Source: Pandoraea oxalativorans
GTDB taxonomy: Bacteria; Pseudomonadota; Gammaproteobacteria; Burkholderiales; Burkholderiaceae
Length of the DNA: 64,000 nt
Direction of reading: 5' to 3'
NCBI RefSeq assembly: GCF_000972785.3
Contig: NZ_CP011253.3
Span: 1,178,001-1,242,000 of the forward strand
Shown here: one piece after another, positions 45,404-53,876 of the stretch
Position numbering within the stretch: position 1 is the stretch's first letter
Layout of the letters: each line of letters starts with the position of its first letter
Notes under the pieces: model-generated
Told to the model about the DNA's origin: nothing
Seen by the model: the letters and a program-made list of their open reading frames with translations, nothing else
Databases searched by the model: none
Program-made: the position numbers and the translations under genes

Positions 45404-45475
45404 ATTCCCGAAATTCCCGAAATTCCCGAAATTCCCGAAATTCCCGAAATTCCCGAAATTCCCGAAATTCCCGCA
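45404..45475. repeat. 9-bp tandem repeat, seven perfect copies plus one variant
   Basis: The unit ATTCCCGAA is repeated head to tail from 45404 to 45466, followed by ATTCCCGCA to 45475. The unit length is divisible by three, so reading frames stay open on both strands. It lies in the gap between rnk and the PAP2 gene, only 9 bp past the PAP2 stop. It is a likely variable-number repeat. Confidence 0.95.
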
Positions 45476-45484
45476 ACTTGCCGC

Positions 45485-46087
45485 TCAGCGACGTAGCCAC
45501 CCGCGTGAAATCGGCCATGCCATCAGGCGACGATAGATACCTTCGAGAATCGCCGCGACGATACGACTCGTCTCGCGCGCGCTCGCCGTGCGCATGATGA
45601 GCGCGACGACCAGCGACACCGCCAGCGCGCCCACCATATCGACCGGCCAGTGCACGCCGAGGTAGATGCGCGCCCAGCACACCGGCAGCGCGCAAATCAG
45701 AAGGAGCTTGCCGAGTAGGCGCGGCGTGCGGGCCACCGTACCCATCAGCACGAACGCCGAGGTGAACATGATCGAGCCGTGGTTGCTCGGAAAAGCGCTC
45801 GTTGGCGCGTGCGCGAGCAGCTGCGTGCCGAGGCCGACGACGAATGGCCGCGGCTCGAACCAGGCGAATCCGACGACGAAGTTGATCAGCAGCACGAGCC
45901 CCACCCCCAGCAGGCCGTGCACCGCGCCTTCGCGGTCGCGTCCGCCCGCGAGCCACAGCGTGACGAGGCCCACCGGCAGCAGCAGGATCAGATACTTGGC
46001 AATGAAGACGGCGATGGCCAGTTCGCCTTCGCTCACATTGGGCGAGGCGTTGATCGCGAGAAAGAGGGCGCGGTTGAGCGAATCCAT
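45485..46087 (-). CDS. PAP2-family phosphatase (undecaprenyl-diphosphatase-like, BcrC type)
   Basis: A 200-residue membrane phosphatase with about five helices. The three PAP2 signature blocks are RPFVVG (in FEPRPFVVGLG), PSNHGS and ARIYLGVHWPVDMVG, with His in PSNH and GVHW as the catalytic pair. The segment order matches BcrC-type enzymes that recycle undecaprenyl pyrophosphate for cell-wall synthesis. Lipid A or other isoprenoid phosphates are alternative substrates. A 9-bp tandem repeat begins just past its stop codon. Confidence 0.9.
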   Translation of the reverse strand: MDSLNRALFLAINASPNVSEGELAIAVFIAKYLILLLPVGLVTLWLAGGRDREGAVHGLLGVGLVLLINFVVGFAWFEPRPFVVGLGTQLLAHAPTSAFPSNHGSIMFTSAFVLMGTVARTPRLLGKLLLICALPVCWARIYLGVHWPVDMVGALAVSLVVALIMRTASARETSRIVAAILEGIYRRLMAWPISRGWLRR

Positions 46088-46327
46088 GAACTCCGGGGGG
46101 ACGAATGTCTGCCGGAGGTTGAGCGGGCGCCCGGGCGCGTGAGCGGTGCCGGCGCCTCAACGGCCGCCGGCCGACGGTTTGTGACGATTGCGTGACAGAT
46201 TCTGAACGACCCGTCGCCGCGAGGAAAGTGCCATTTGTCATCATTTTGTAACACGTTGAATTGTCACTTTTCTTTCGACGCTCTCGGAGGTAGAATCGCG
46301 CCGTCATAGCTCTCAGGAGGTCCTTCC
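46088..46327 (+). promoter_or_regulatory. Promoter region of the mgtA leader
   Basis: A 240-bp noncoding stretch with an AT-rich portion (46225-46275). TAGAAT at 46291-46296 is a plausible -10 box; no good -35 partner was seen, so an activator may be needed. AGGAGG (46315-46320) is the ribosome-binding site of the leader peptide. Confidence 0.5.
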
Positions 46328-46390
46328 GTGGACAGTAGTTCTAGTGGTAGTTGCCGGTCGACCGAAGTCGACACCATCACCGCGAGTTAG
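46328..46390 (+). CDS. mgtA leader peptide, 20 residues
   Basis: GTG 46328 is preceded seven bases upstream by a perfect AGGAGG. The frame reads MDSSSSGSCRSTEVDTITAS and stops at TAG 46388-46390. It is Ser-rich (seven Ser), with three acidic residues. Its last codons and stop form the left arm of a 9-bp stem (46382-46390 with 46412-46420). Ribosome position would therefore decide whether that stem forms. By analogy with MgtL in Salmonella, it is proposed to control mgtA, but the sequence is not homologous to MgtL. Confidence 0.7.
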   Translation: MDSSSSGSCRSTEVDTITAS

Positions 46391-46503
46391 TCCCCGGGAT
46401 CTTCCCAGCCGCTAACTCGCACAGTCGGGTTGGCGCGCACCTCGGATGTACCTGTCGAATGCCTTCACCCTTTAGCCGCAGCGCTCGCGCGACGAAGGGT
46501 TTT
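46382..46503 (+). promoter_or_regulatory. Attenuator-like hairpins in the mgtA leader
   Basis: Stem A: GCGAGTTAG (46382-46390) with CTAACTCGC (46412-46420), perfect 9 bp, containing the leader-peptide stop. Stem B: ACCCTT (46467-46472) with AAGGGT (46495-46500), an inner GCGC/GCGC, and TTTT then GTT after it, resembling a weak intrinsic terminator. The order peptide, stem A, terminator-like stem B fits transcription attenuation. Confidence 0.65.
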
Positions 46504-46667
46504 GTTGGGCCGTACCGATAGCGTCCGTCTCTCGTAGCACGCTCCCTTATTAAGTTTTACGTCTGCCGTTCGGGCTGTCCCGTCGTATGCGTGCGTTCGC
46601 CTGTTTTGCATGAAACGCGAACCCGCCGCTCACGTCGGACGGATACCGTGCGGCCGGGAGATTCATC
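46391..46667 (+). other. Remaining mgtA leader, 277 bp
   Basis: Noncoding apart from the hairpins listed. A frame beginning at 46610 lacks a good ribosome-binding site. Nothing else was recognised. Confidence 0.4.
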
Positions 46668-46868
46668 GTGTTTCGTTACTCCATGACCCTGCGCGGAGGC
46701 AATCCGCAAGCCCTGATGCTGCCGTCCCAGTGTCTGCATCACTATCACGTCGATCCGCATGCCGACGCGGCACCTGCCCAAGAGGCGGCGCGCACCGGTG
46801 TGCTCACGCGTGCCGGGCAATGGCTACGTGCGTTCGTGCGTGATCGCAAGCCGCGCCAGCACGGCTGA
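46668..46868 (+). CDS. Small protein upstream of mgtA, 66 residues, unknown
   Basis: The GTG at 46668 has GGGAG seven bases upstream and begins MFRYSMTLRGGNPQALMLPS. The protein is soluble, with a His-rich middle (CLHHYHVDPHADA) and a basic C-terminus (VRDRKPRQHG). It ends 74 bp before mgtA, so the two are probably cotranscribed. The His/Cys/Asp cluster might bind a divalent cation, which is inference only. I do not recognise a family. An ATG at 46683 is an alternative start. Confidence 0.5.
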   Translation: MFRYSMTLRGGNPQALMLPSQCLHHYHVDPHADAAPAQEAARTGVLTRAGQWLRAFVRDRKPRQHG

Positions 46869-46942
46869 CCCCGCGTCGTTCCGTTGTTACGCGAGGCGCC
46901 GGGGATTCTCCGCCGCCTCGCAAACTATTTCAGGATGTATCC

Positions 46943-49684
46943 ATGCAACAAGCTCTCACGCTCAGCGAGCGACTGATTGCGGTGCTTGGCGCGCGCCTCG
47001 GCCTGCGCTTCTTCCGTCGCCGCGACATGCTCGAAACCCTCGATGCGCCAGCACATGGCCACGAGGCACCACCGGGTCTGCTCGAAGCCGCACGCGGCGC
47101 CGGGCCGGACCTGCTTGCGCGTCTGTGCACCACCCGCGACGGGCTGTCCGACGACGAAGCCGCCACGGTGCGCGCGCACGTCGGCCCCAATGAGGTCGAG
47201 CACGAAAAGCCGCTGCCCTGGTGGCGTCATCTCATTAACTGCTACCGCAATCCGTTCAACCTGTTGCTCACTGCACTGGCCGCTGTGTCTTACGCGACCG
47301 ACGACACCGAGGGAACGATCATCATCGCGTCGATGGTGATCATTTCCACGGTGTTGCGATTTGTGCAGGAAGCCCGCTCCAACAAGGCGGCGGAGAAGCT
47401 CAAGGCGATGGTGAGCACCACGGCGAGCGTGCTGCGTCGTGGACCGTTGACGCAAGGCGTGGCCGAGCCGGAGAACGTGCGCCGCCTCGGCCGCATGGGG
47501 CGAGAAATCGCCCTCGCGGACCTCGTGCCCGGCGATATCGTGCTGCTCGCGGCGGGCGACATGATTCCGGCGGACGTGCGCATCCTGACCGCCAAGGACC
47601 TGTTCGTCTCGCAGTCCGCGCTCACGGGTGAAGCGTTGCCGGTCGAGAAATTCGCGCATCCGTGCGAGTCTGGCGGCAGCAACCCGCTCGCTTACGACAA
47701 CCTCGCTTTCATGGGGACGAATGTGGTGAGCGGTTCGGCCACGGCCGTCGTCGTTGCCACGGGCGGTCGCACCTTCTTCGGCTCGCTGGCGCAGCGCGTG
47801 AGCGCGCAGCAACCGAGCGTCACGTCGTTCCAGCAAGGCGTGAACCGCGTGTCGTGGGTGCTCATCCGCTTCATGCTGGTCATGACGCCCATCGTCCTGC
47901 TCATCAACGGCTTCACGAAGCACGACTGGCTCGAAGCGTCGCTCTTCGCGCTGTCGGTGGCGGTCGGCCTCACGCCCGAAATGCTGCCGATGATCGTGAC
48001 GGCCACCCTCGCCAAGGGCGCAGTCGTGCTCTCGCGCAAGAAGGTCATCGTCAAACGGCTCGACGCGATCCAGAACTTCGGCGCGATGGACGTACTGTGC
48101 ACCGACAAGACCGGCACGCTCACGCAGGACAAGATCTGTCTGGAGCGTCACACCGACGTGTGGGGCAATTTCTCCGAAGACGTCCTCGAATACGCGTATC
48201 TCAACAGCTTCTACCAGACCGGTCTGAAGAACCTGCTCGACGTTGCCGTGCTCGATCACGCCGAGTTGCATCAGCGTCTGGACGTGGTCAATCGTTACCG
48301 CAAGATCGACGAAATCCCGTTCGATTTCCAGCGCCGTCGCATGTCGGTGGTGGTGAGCGAGAACGGCGATCACCACGAGCTGATCTGCAAAGGCGCAGTG
48401 GAAGAAGTGATGGCGGTGTGCAACCGCGTGCAGCATGGCGCGAACGTCGAACCGCTCACGCCGGACGTGCTGGCGCAATTGCGGCGCGTGACGGCACATC
48501 TGAACGCCGAAGGGCTGCGTGTGGTGGCGGTGGCGACGCGGCATCTGCCGCCGGTACGCGAGCGCTACAGCATCGCAGATGAAAGCGAACTCATCCTCGT
48601 TGGCTACATCGCCTTCCTCGATCCGCCCAAGGAGTCGACGGCACCGGCCCTCAAGGCGTTGGCGTCGGCAGGCGTGGACGTGAAGGTGCTCACGGGCGAC
48701 AACGATCTCGTGACGGCGAAAGTCTGCCGAGAAGTCGGTTTGCCGGTAACTGCCTGCGTGCTGGGCGACGACATCGAAGCGATGAGCGATACCGAACTGG
48801 CCGGGATCGTCGAGCGCGCCAACGTCTTCGCGAAGCTCACGCCGGCGCACAAGGAGCGTCTGGTGCGCATGCTGCGCGCGAACGGTCACGTCGTGGGCTT
48901 CATGGGCGACGGCATCAACGACGCCCCGGCACTGCGTGCGGCCGACATCGGCATTTCGGTGGATACGGCGGTCGACATCGCCAAGGAAGCGGCCGATCTG
49001 ATCCTGCTGGAGAAGAGCCTGATGGTGCTGGAGCAGGGCGTGGTCGAGGGACGCCGCACGTTCGCGAACATGCTCAAGTACATCAAGATGACGGCCAGCT
49101 CGAACTTCGGGAATGTCTTCTCGGTGCTGATCGCGAGCGCCTTCCTGCCGTTCCTGCCCATGCTGCCGTTGCAGTTGCTCACGCAGAATCTGCTGTACGA
49201 CCTGTCGCAGACGACGATTCCGTTCGATCATGTCGACGCCGAACAACTGACGAAGCCGCAGCAGTGGAATCCGTCCGATCTGTCGCGGTTCATGGTGTTC
49301 TTCGGCCCGATCAGTTCGATTTTCGACGTGCTGACGTTCGTCGCCATGTGGCATCTTTTCGGTGCGAACAGCGCCGAGCATCAGACGTTGTTCCAGTCCG
49401 GCTGGTTCGTCGAAGGCCTGCTTTCGCAGACGCTGATCGTGCACCTGATCCGCACGCGCCGTCTGCCGTTCATCCAGAGCCGCGCCGCATGGCCGTTGCT
49501 GCTGATGACGGGCGCGGTGATGCTGATCGGCATCATGCTGCCGATGTCGCCGTTCGCCGAGACCTTCAAGATGCAGGCGCTGCCGCTTGCGTACTTCCCG
49601 ATGCTCGCCGCGATTCTGCTGGCGTATGCGGTGCTCACGCAGTGGATGAAGGGCGTGTTCGCGCGACGCTTCGGGTGGCAGTGA
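46943..49684 (+). CDS. mgtA: Magnesium-translocating P-type ATPase MgtA
   Basis: A 913-residue P3B-type ATPase importing Mg2+ across the inner membrane. The phosphorylated Asp is in MDVLCTDKTGTLTQDKI. Other marks are the actuator loop SALTGEALPVEK, the hinge TGDNDLVTAKVC and MGDGINDAPALRAADIGISV. The membrane motif GLTPEMLPMIV in helix 4 is MgtA-specific. About ten transmembrane helices are expected. The first 30 residues are basic and amphipathic. It is preceded by a leader peptide, hairpins and a small gene, as expected for Mg2+-controlled expression. Confidence 0.96.
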   Translation: MQQALTLSERLIAVLGARLGLRFFRRRDMLETLDAPAHGHEAPPGLLEAARGAGPDLLARLCTTRDGLSDDEAATVRAHVGPNEVEHEKPLPWWRHLINCYRNPFNLLLTALAAVSYATDDTEGTIIIASMVIISTVLRFVQEARSNKAAEKLKAMVSTTASVLRRGPLTQGVAEPENVRRLGRMGREIALADLVPGDIVLLAAGDMIPADVRILTAKDLFVSQSALTGEALPVEKFAHPCESGGSNPLAYDNLAFMGTNVVSGSATAVVVATGGRTFFGSLAQRVSAQQPSVTSFQQGVNRVSWVLIRFMLVMTPIVLLINGFTKHDWLEASLFALSVAVGLTPEMLPMIVTATLAKGAVVLSRKKVIVKRLDAIQNFGAMDVLCTDKTGTLTQDKICLERHTDVWGNFSEDVLEYAYLNSFYQTGLKNLLDVAVLDHAELHQRLDVVNRYRKIDEIPFDFQRRRMSVVVSENGDHHELICKGAVEEVMAVCNRVQHGANVEPLTPDVLAQLRRVTAHLNAEGLRVVAVATRHLPPVRERYSIADESELILVGYIAFLDPPKESTAPALKALASAGVDVKVLTGDNDLVTAKVCREVGLPVTACVLGDDIEAMSDTELAGIVERANVFAKLTPAHKERLVRMLRANGHVVGFMGDGINDAPALRAADIGISVDTAVDIAKEAADLILLEKSLMVLEQGVVEGRRTFANMLKYIKMTASSNFGNVFSVLIASAFLPFLPMLPLQLLTQNLLYDLSQTTIPFDHVDAEQLTKPQQWNPSDLSRFMVFFGPISSIFDVLTFVAMWHLFGANSAEHQTLFQSGWFVEGLLSQTLIVHLIRTRRLPFIQSRAAWPLLLMTGAVMLIGIMLPMSPFAETFKMQALPLAYFPMLAAILLAYAVLTQWMKGVFARRFGWQ

Positions 49685-49713
49685 CTCCATAGTTGACGGG
49701 GGGCCAAGAATGG

Positions 49714-49739
49714 AGCGCCGACGGGTTGCCATCGGCGCT
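49714..49739. terminator. Hairpin between convergent mgtA and HTH genes
   Basis: AGCGCCGA (49714-49721) pairs with TCGGCGCT (49732-49739), with two more G-C pairs inside after one mismatch. It is followed by TTTG. Confidence 0.6.
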
Positions 49740-49757
49740 TTGCGATGCAATCGGCTG

Positions 49758-50285
49758 TCAGTTCGAGTGTAGACGCATCGCCTTGTCCGTCACCCCATAA
49801 GGACGGAGGCCTGCCTCCAAACGGCGATTGGGCGAGAGCGCGATGCCAAGCTCGGCGTACAACTCGTCGAATGCCTCGCGGGTGCCGACGAGCAACGCGG
49901 TGGTCTGCCCGCTGATGTCTGTCACCACGCTCACCAGCGTCTTGCCCTGAGAGGTCTCGCGCGCCGCGACAAACTGCGTCGACGTGAGCGCGGCGAGCGT
50001 GGCGAAGCGCTCGGCTTGCACCAGACCGCTGATCCGGAAGACGGGTTGCGCCGCGCCCGTCGAACGCGGCGCAAAACGGATGTTCACGCCGTCGCTATGC
50101 ACGCCCAATGCGGCGAAGAGCTTATCCCTGCCGTGTGGGCCGAGCGCGCAGTGATCGCCATGCACCCAGCGCGATATCGTGTTGCCGGTGATGCCGGTCG
50201 CGTAAGCGAGCCTTGCCAGGGTGGTGCCCGAGAGCTTGATCAGCAGACGGGCGACGGTGCGGTGACGCCGTTCGATCTCATCCAT
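49758..50285 (-). CDS. Helix-turn-helix protein of unknown role
   Basis: A 175-residue protein. ATG 50285-50283 (MDEIERRHRTVARLLIKLSG) has AGGA eight bases upstream; ATG 50312 is a longer alternative (184). Residues 10-60 form an XRE-like HTH (LARLAYATGITGNTISRWVH). The remaining 110 residues are mixed alpha/beta (FVAARETSQGKTLVSVVTDI, then SGQTTALLVGTREAFDEL) and were not recognised. It lies 57 bp downstream of the DapA-like gene on the same strand. It may be a regulator of that unit. Confidence 0.65.
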   Translation of the reverse strand: MDEIERRHRTVARLLIKLSGTTLARLAYATGITGNTISRWVHGDHCALGPHGRDKLFAALGVHSDGVNIRFAPRSTGAAQPVFRISGLVQAERFATLAALTSTQFVAARETSQGKTLVSVVTDISGQTTALLVGTREAFDELYAELGIALSPNRRLEAGLRPYGVTDKAMRLHSN

Positions 50286-50342
50286 TGCGAGTGTCCTGTC
50301 AGGTGCGGTCATGAACCACGTCGGGGCGGCATGCGGTCGATA

Positions 50343-51224
50343 TCAGAACGCCATCGTGACTTCCAGTTGTGCGTCGATATCCTTGCGAAGCGCGGCGGTG
50401 CACGGTATGAGTGGGCGGCGCACCGTGTCCTGGCAAAAGCCCAGCGACGCGAGGGCCGCCTTGATCGCCACCGGATTCGGCTCGGCGAAGAGTCGGCGGA
50501 TCAGCGGCTTCATGCCGTTGAACAGCGTGTTCGCATGATCCATGTCGCCTTCGCGCACGTAGCGCATCAGCTTGAGATAGAGGTCCGGGCGCACATGCGC
50601 GGCCGCCGAGATGCACCCGACGGCACCGGCGCGCAGCGCGGGCAGGATCTGCATGTCGTCGCCGCACAGCACACGCATCGTCACTTGCGCGGGCAAGTGG
50701 GTGAGCGGGTGCGCATCGCACTCCTTGATGGCGGCGAACGACTCGTGCGACGCCAACTCGCGGATCGTCTCCACGCCGAGCGTGACACCTGTGCGCAGCG
50801 GCACGTTGTACAGCACCAGCGGCTTGCGCGTACCGGCGGCCAGTGTGCGGTAGTGCCAGAGAATGCCTTCCTGCGAGGGGCGCAGGTAATACGGTGGCGG
50901 GACGAGATAACCGGCGAGCGGCAGGTCGTCGAGACTGCGGATCTGACGCGCGGCATTGGTCGTGTCGGCTGCGCCGACACCGGCGAGTACCGGAGCGTGT
51001 CCGTGCGCGAGGTGAGCGGCTGTCTCCACGAGCCGGCGGCGCTCTTCATCGGTGAGCAGCGTGCCTTCGCCGGTGGTGCCTGCGACCACGAGGCCGTTCA
51101 CGCCCGCCGCGAGGTAATAGTCGACCAGACGTGCAAACGCGTTGTAGTCGATCTGAGCGCCATTGGCGCCGGACATGGGCGTGACGAGCGGAACCCACGC
51201 GCCTTCGAAGATGGCTGTGTTCAT
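50343..51224 (-). CDS. dapA: DapA-family (dihydrodipicolinate synthase-like) class I aldolase
   Basis: A 293-residue TIM-barrel enzyme. The start ATG 51224-51222 (MNTAIFEGAWVPLVTPMSGA) fits the family. The Schiff-base Lys is in SFAAIKECD, the Tyr in LYNVPLRTGVT, the Thr pair in VVAGTTGEGTLLTDE and the carboxylate-binding Arg in PLRTG. These match 4-hydroxy-tetrahydrodipicolinate synthase of lysine synthesis. A related keto-acid lyase cannot be excluded, since it lies downstream of edd and no separate eda is visible in the window. Confidence 0.85.
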   Translation of the reverse strand: MNTAIFEGAWVPLVTPMSGANGAQIDYNAFARLVDYYLAAGVNGLVVAGTTGEGTLLTDEERRRLVETAAHLAHGHAPVLAGVGAADTTNAARQIRSLDDLPLAGYLVPPPYYLRPSQEGILWHYRTLAAGTRKPLVLYNVPLRTGVTLGVETIRELASHESFAAIKECDAHPLTHLPAQVTMRVLCGDDMQILPALRAGAVGCISAAAHVRPDLYLKLMRYVREGDMDHANTLFNGMKPLIRRLFAEPNPVAIKAALASLGFCQDTVRRPLIPCTAALRKDIDAQLEVTMAF

Positions 51225-51265
51225 AACCTGAAGCATCGGTATTGGCGAGGATCGCCGGGAGAGTC

Positions 51266-51736
51266 TCAGACGGCCGGACGCAGGCGCAGCGCGCCGAATT
51301 CGGCCTCAGGCAGCGACTGCATGACGACGTCCATCGCACGCGCCGCTTCGACGCGCGGCAAGGCAATCGACACCACCGCCGCCGTATCGCGGCGGATCGG
51401 GCGAATCGTCTCGACACGCCACGGCAGCGGCAGGCTCATCGCCAGCGTGACAGCCAGCGACGAGACGGCTGCGCGGCTGAGGGTGATGTCGAGCGTCGCG
51501 TCGAGGCGCGCGCGCGGGTTGTATCGATTGCGTTGACGCGCCACAGACACGGTCTCGGCGGGCGGCGCGCCTGGCGTGGTCAGCGTGCTGGCAGGCGTTG
51601 CGGCGAAGGCGTTGTTGGCAGATGTGACCGATGCGCGGGCGGCCGCCGGTGTCGCGCTGTAAGCGCGCGAGGGATCGGCCGGGGTGGCGTTCGCACCGGG
51701 AGGTTCAAGGCTGACGCGTTGGGCGAGGGAAGGCAT
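51266..51736 (-). CDS. Hypothetical protein upstream of dapA-like gene
   Basis: A protein of 156 residues from ATG 51736-51734 (MPSLAQRVSLEPPGANATPA), or 167 from a TTG at 51769. The first 75 residues are Ala/Thr/Pro-rich and probably disordered. The C-terminal half (RARLDATLDITLSRAAVSSL, PWRVETIRPIRRDTAAVVSI) looks folded. There is no signal peptide or convincing ribosome-binding site. It lies 41 bp before the dapA-like gene on the same strand. I do not recognise a family, and it could be a spurious frame in GC-rich DNA. Confidence 0.45.
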   Translation of the reverse strand: MPSLAQRVSLEPPGANATPADPSRAYSATPAAARASVTSANNAFAATPASTLTTPGAPPAETVSVARQRNRYNPRARLDATLDITLSRAAVSSLAVTLAMSLPLPWRVETIRPIRRDTAAVVSIALPRVEAARAMDVVMQSLPEAEFGALRLRPAV

Positions 51737-51848
51737 GGCGACGTGTCGTTTTGACGACTGAAGTGACAACGAGGCCAGTCTAGGGACGCGCAGGTAAAAA
51801 AGGCGTCAAGATTTCGACGCCTTGCTTGCCTGAGGTTGAGCGATGAGA

Positions 51849-53696
51849 TCAGTCGTGCTTCGGGTACTGCGTGTCGTTGAACAGCACGCTTGCGCCATGC
51901 GGCGCGGCACCGACGTTGTTGCGGAACAGCGCGAACATATTGCGCCACGGATCGAACGGCCGTTGCGGCACCGGCTCGGGCGCGCGCGCGGCGAGCGTCG
52001 CGTCATCCACTTCGCAGTGCAGGGTATTCGTCTCGCAATCGATCTCGATGATGTCGCCATCCTGCACCCGTGCGAGCATGCCGCCTTCCTCTGCTTCGGG
52101 CGAGAGATGGATGGCGGCGGGCACCTTACCCGATGCCCCGGACATCCGACCGTCCGTGACCAGCGCGACGTGGTGCCCCTCGTCCTGCAATAGCCCCAGC
52201 ATCGGCATGAGCTTGTGCAGTTCGGGCATGCCGTTGGCACGCGGGCCCTGGAAGCGCACCACGACGATCACGTCGCGCGTCAGTTCGCCCGCCTTGAAGG
52301 CCGCCTGCGCCGACTCCTGATCGGAAAACACGCGCGCCGGTGCGCGCACCTTCTGGTGTTCGGGCTTGACGGCGGACGACTTGATAACGGCGCGTCCCAG
52401 ATTGCCTGCGAGCATGCGCAGGCCGCCTTCGGGCGCGAACGGTCGCGACGCCGGACGCACGATGTTCTCGTCGAGGCTTGCGGTCGGCGCTTCCTGCCAC
52501 GACAGCACGTCGTCGCGCAGGAAGGCCTCCTGCGTGTAGGCACGCAGACCGTGTCCCATGACGGTCGTCACGTCGTTGTGTAAAAAGCCTGCATCGAGCA
52601 GTTCGCGGATGAGAAAACTCAGGCCACCGGCCGCATGAAACTGGTTCACGTCGGCCTTGCCGCTCGGGTAGACGTGCGCGAGCAGCGGCGTGACGTCCGA
52701 CAGCTCCGCGAAGTCCTGCCAGTCGAGCAGAATGCCGCCAGCGTGGGCCATCGCCACCAGATGCAACGTGTGATTCGTCGACCCGCCGGTCGCAAGCAGT
52801 CCGACCACGCCGTTGACGAACGCGCGCTCGTCCAGAATCTGCGACGTATTGATGCCCGACTTCGCGAGTGCGACCGCACGGGCCGTGGCGGCCTGCGTGA
52901 GCGCATGGCGCAACGGCGTATGCGGATTGACGAACGACGATCCGGGAAGATGCAGGCCCATGAACTCCATGAGCATCTGGTTGCTGTTCGCCGTGCCGTA
53001 GAACGTGCAGGTGCCTTCGGCGTGATAGGCGGCGAGTTCGGCGTCGAGCAGGGCGGTGCGCGTGACGCGGCCCGCAGCGTACTCCTGCCGGATGCGCGAC
53101 TTCTCGTCGCTGGGCAACCCCGACGGCATCGGGCCGGCCGGGCTGAACACGGCGGGCAGATGCCCGAATGCCTGCGCGGCGATCACCAGCCCCGGCACGA
53201 TCTTGTCGCACACGCCGAGGAACATGGCGGCATCGAACATCTGATGCGAGAGCGCGACGATGGAGGCCAGCGCGATCACGTCGCGCGAGAACAGCGACAG
53301 CTCCATGCCCGCATAGCCTTGCGTCACGCCATCGCACATGGCGGGCACGCCACCGGCGACCTGCGCGCTTGCGCCATGCGCGCGCGCGGCGGACTTGATG
53401 ATGTCGGGGAATTCGGCGAAGGGCGCGTGCGCCGAGAGCATGTCGTTGTACGCGGTGACGATGCCGATGTTGGGCGTACGCTCGGCGCGGATTTTCAGAC
53501 GGTCATCTGCGGGGGCTGCGGCGAGTGCGTGGGCCAGATTCGCGCATCCGATCTTCTCGCGCCCGGGTTGCCCCTGCGTGGCGCGCGCGACGCCGTCGAG
53601 ATAGGCCTGACGGGACGACCGGCTGCGCGCGATGAGGCGCTCGGTCACGCGTTGTACCACCGGATGCAGCGACACGTTATGCGAAGACTGAGTCAT
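51849..53696 (-). CDS. edd: Phosphogluconate dehydratase Edd
   Basis: A 615-residue enzyme converting 6-phosphogluconate to 2-keto-3-deoxy-6-phosphogluconate. It belongs to the IlvD/Edd iron-sulfur family. Cluster-ligand Cys motifs are [10 protein letters not shown] and [11 protein letters not shown]. Other marks are [41 protein letters not shown] and [14 protein letters not shown]. Length agrees with E. coli Edd (603). It is divergent from zwf, with HexR-type sites between. Confidence 0.96.
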   Translation of the reverse strand: MTQSSHNVSLHPVVQRVTERLIARSRSSRQAYLDGVARATQGQPGREKIGCANLAHALAAAPADDRLKIRAERTPNIGIVTAYNDMLSAHAPFAEFPDIIKSAARAHGASAQVAGGVPAMCDGVTQGYAGMELSLFSRDVIALASIVALSHQMFDAAMFLGVCDKIVPGLVIAAQAFGHLPAVFSPAGPMPSGLPSDEKSRIRQEYAAGRVTRTALLDAELAAYHAEGTCTFYGTANSNQMLMEFMGLHLPGSSFVNPHTPLRHALTQAATARAVALAKSGINTSQILDERAFVNGVVGLLATGGSTNHTLHLVAMAHAGGILLDWQDFAELSDVTPLLAHVYPSGKADVNQFHAAGGLSFLIRELLDAGFLHNDVTTVMGHGLRAYTQEAFLRDDVLSWQEAPTASLDENIVRPASRPFAPEGGLRMLAGNLGRAVIKSSAVKPEHQKVRAPARVFSDQESAQAAFKAGELTRDVIVVVRFQGPRANGMPELHKLMPMLGLLQDEGHHVALVTDGRMSGASGKVPAAIHLSPEAEEGGMLARVQDGDIIEIDCETNTLHCEVDDATLAARAPEPVPQRPFDPWRNMFALFRNNVGAAPHGASVLFNDTQYPKHD

Positions 53697-53778
53697 GGGG
53701 GATCCCGGGACGGACGTTGTGGGGCGGGAGCAAGCGCGGAATGCGTGCGTGCTGTCGTAACCCGCACACCGCTTGGCG

Positions 53779-53829
53779 TGTAGTTAAAGCACGATATTTT
53801 GTTGAATTGCAGTGTAGTTAAACTACAAT
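53779..53829. promoter_or_regulatory. HexR-type operator and zwf promoter
   Basis: TGTAGTTAAACTACA (53813-53827) is a near-perfect palindrome matching the HexR consensus known from proteobacteria. It lies between the zwf -35 TTGAAT (53802-53807) and overlaps the -10 TACAAT (53824-53829; spacer 16). A second, degraded copy TGTAGTTAAAGCACG is at 53779-53793 on the edd side. HexR releases such sites on binding KDPG. Confidence 0.85.
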
Positions 53830-53876
53830 GCAGTGTCAAAAGTTGCGCTTTTCCAGTGACACGTGGACGTCTTGTC

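Noticed and set aside
45404..45475. CRISPR-like repeat array
   Set aside because: Units are 9 bp with no spacers; it is a simple tandem repeat and no cas genes are present.
45390..46307. Long minus-strand frame ending in (EFR)n overlapping the PAP2 gene
   Set aside because: It is out of frame with the clearly conserved PAP2 protein and is Arg/Ala-rich, typical of a shadow frame in GC-rich DNA.
46925..49750. 941-codon antisense frame over mgtA
   Set aside because: The plus strand encodes a complete P-type ATPase; the antisense product is His/Arg/Asp-rich and featureless.
51242..51754. Plus-strand frame opposite the hypothetical gene before dapA
   Set aside because: It is Arg/His-rich and without a ribosome-binding site; the minus-strand frame fits the direction and spacing of its neighbours better.
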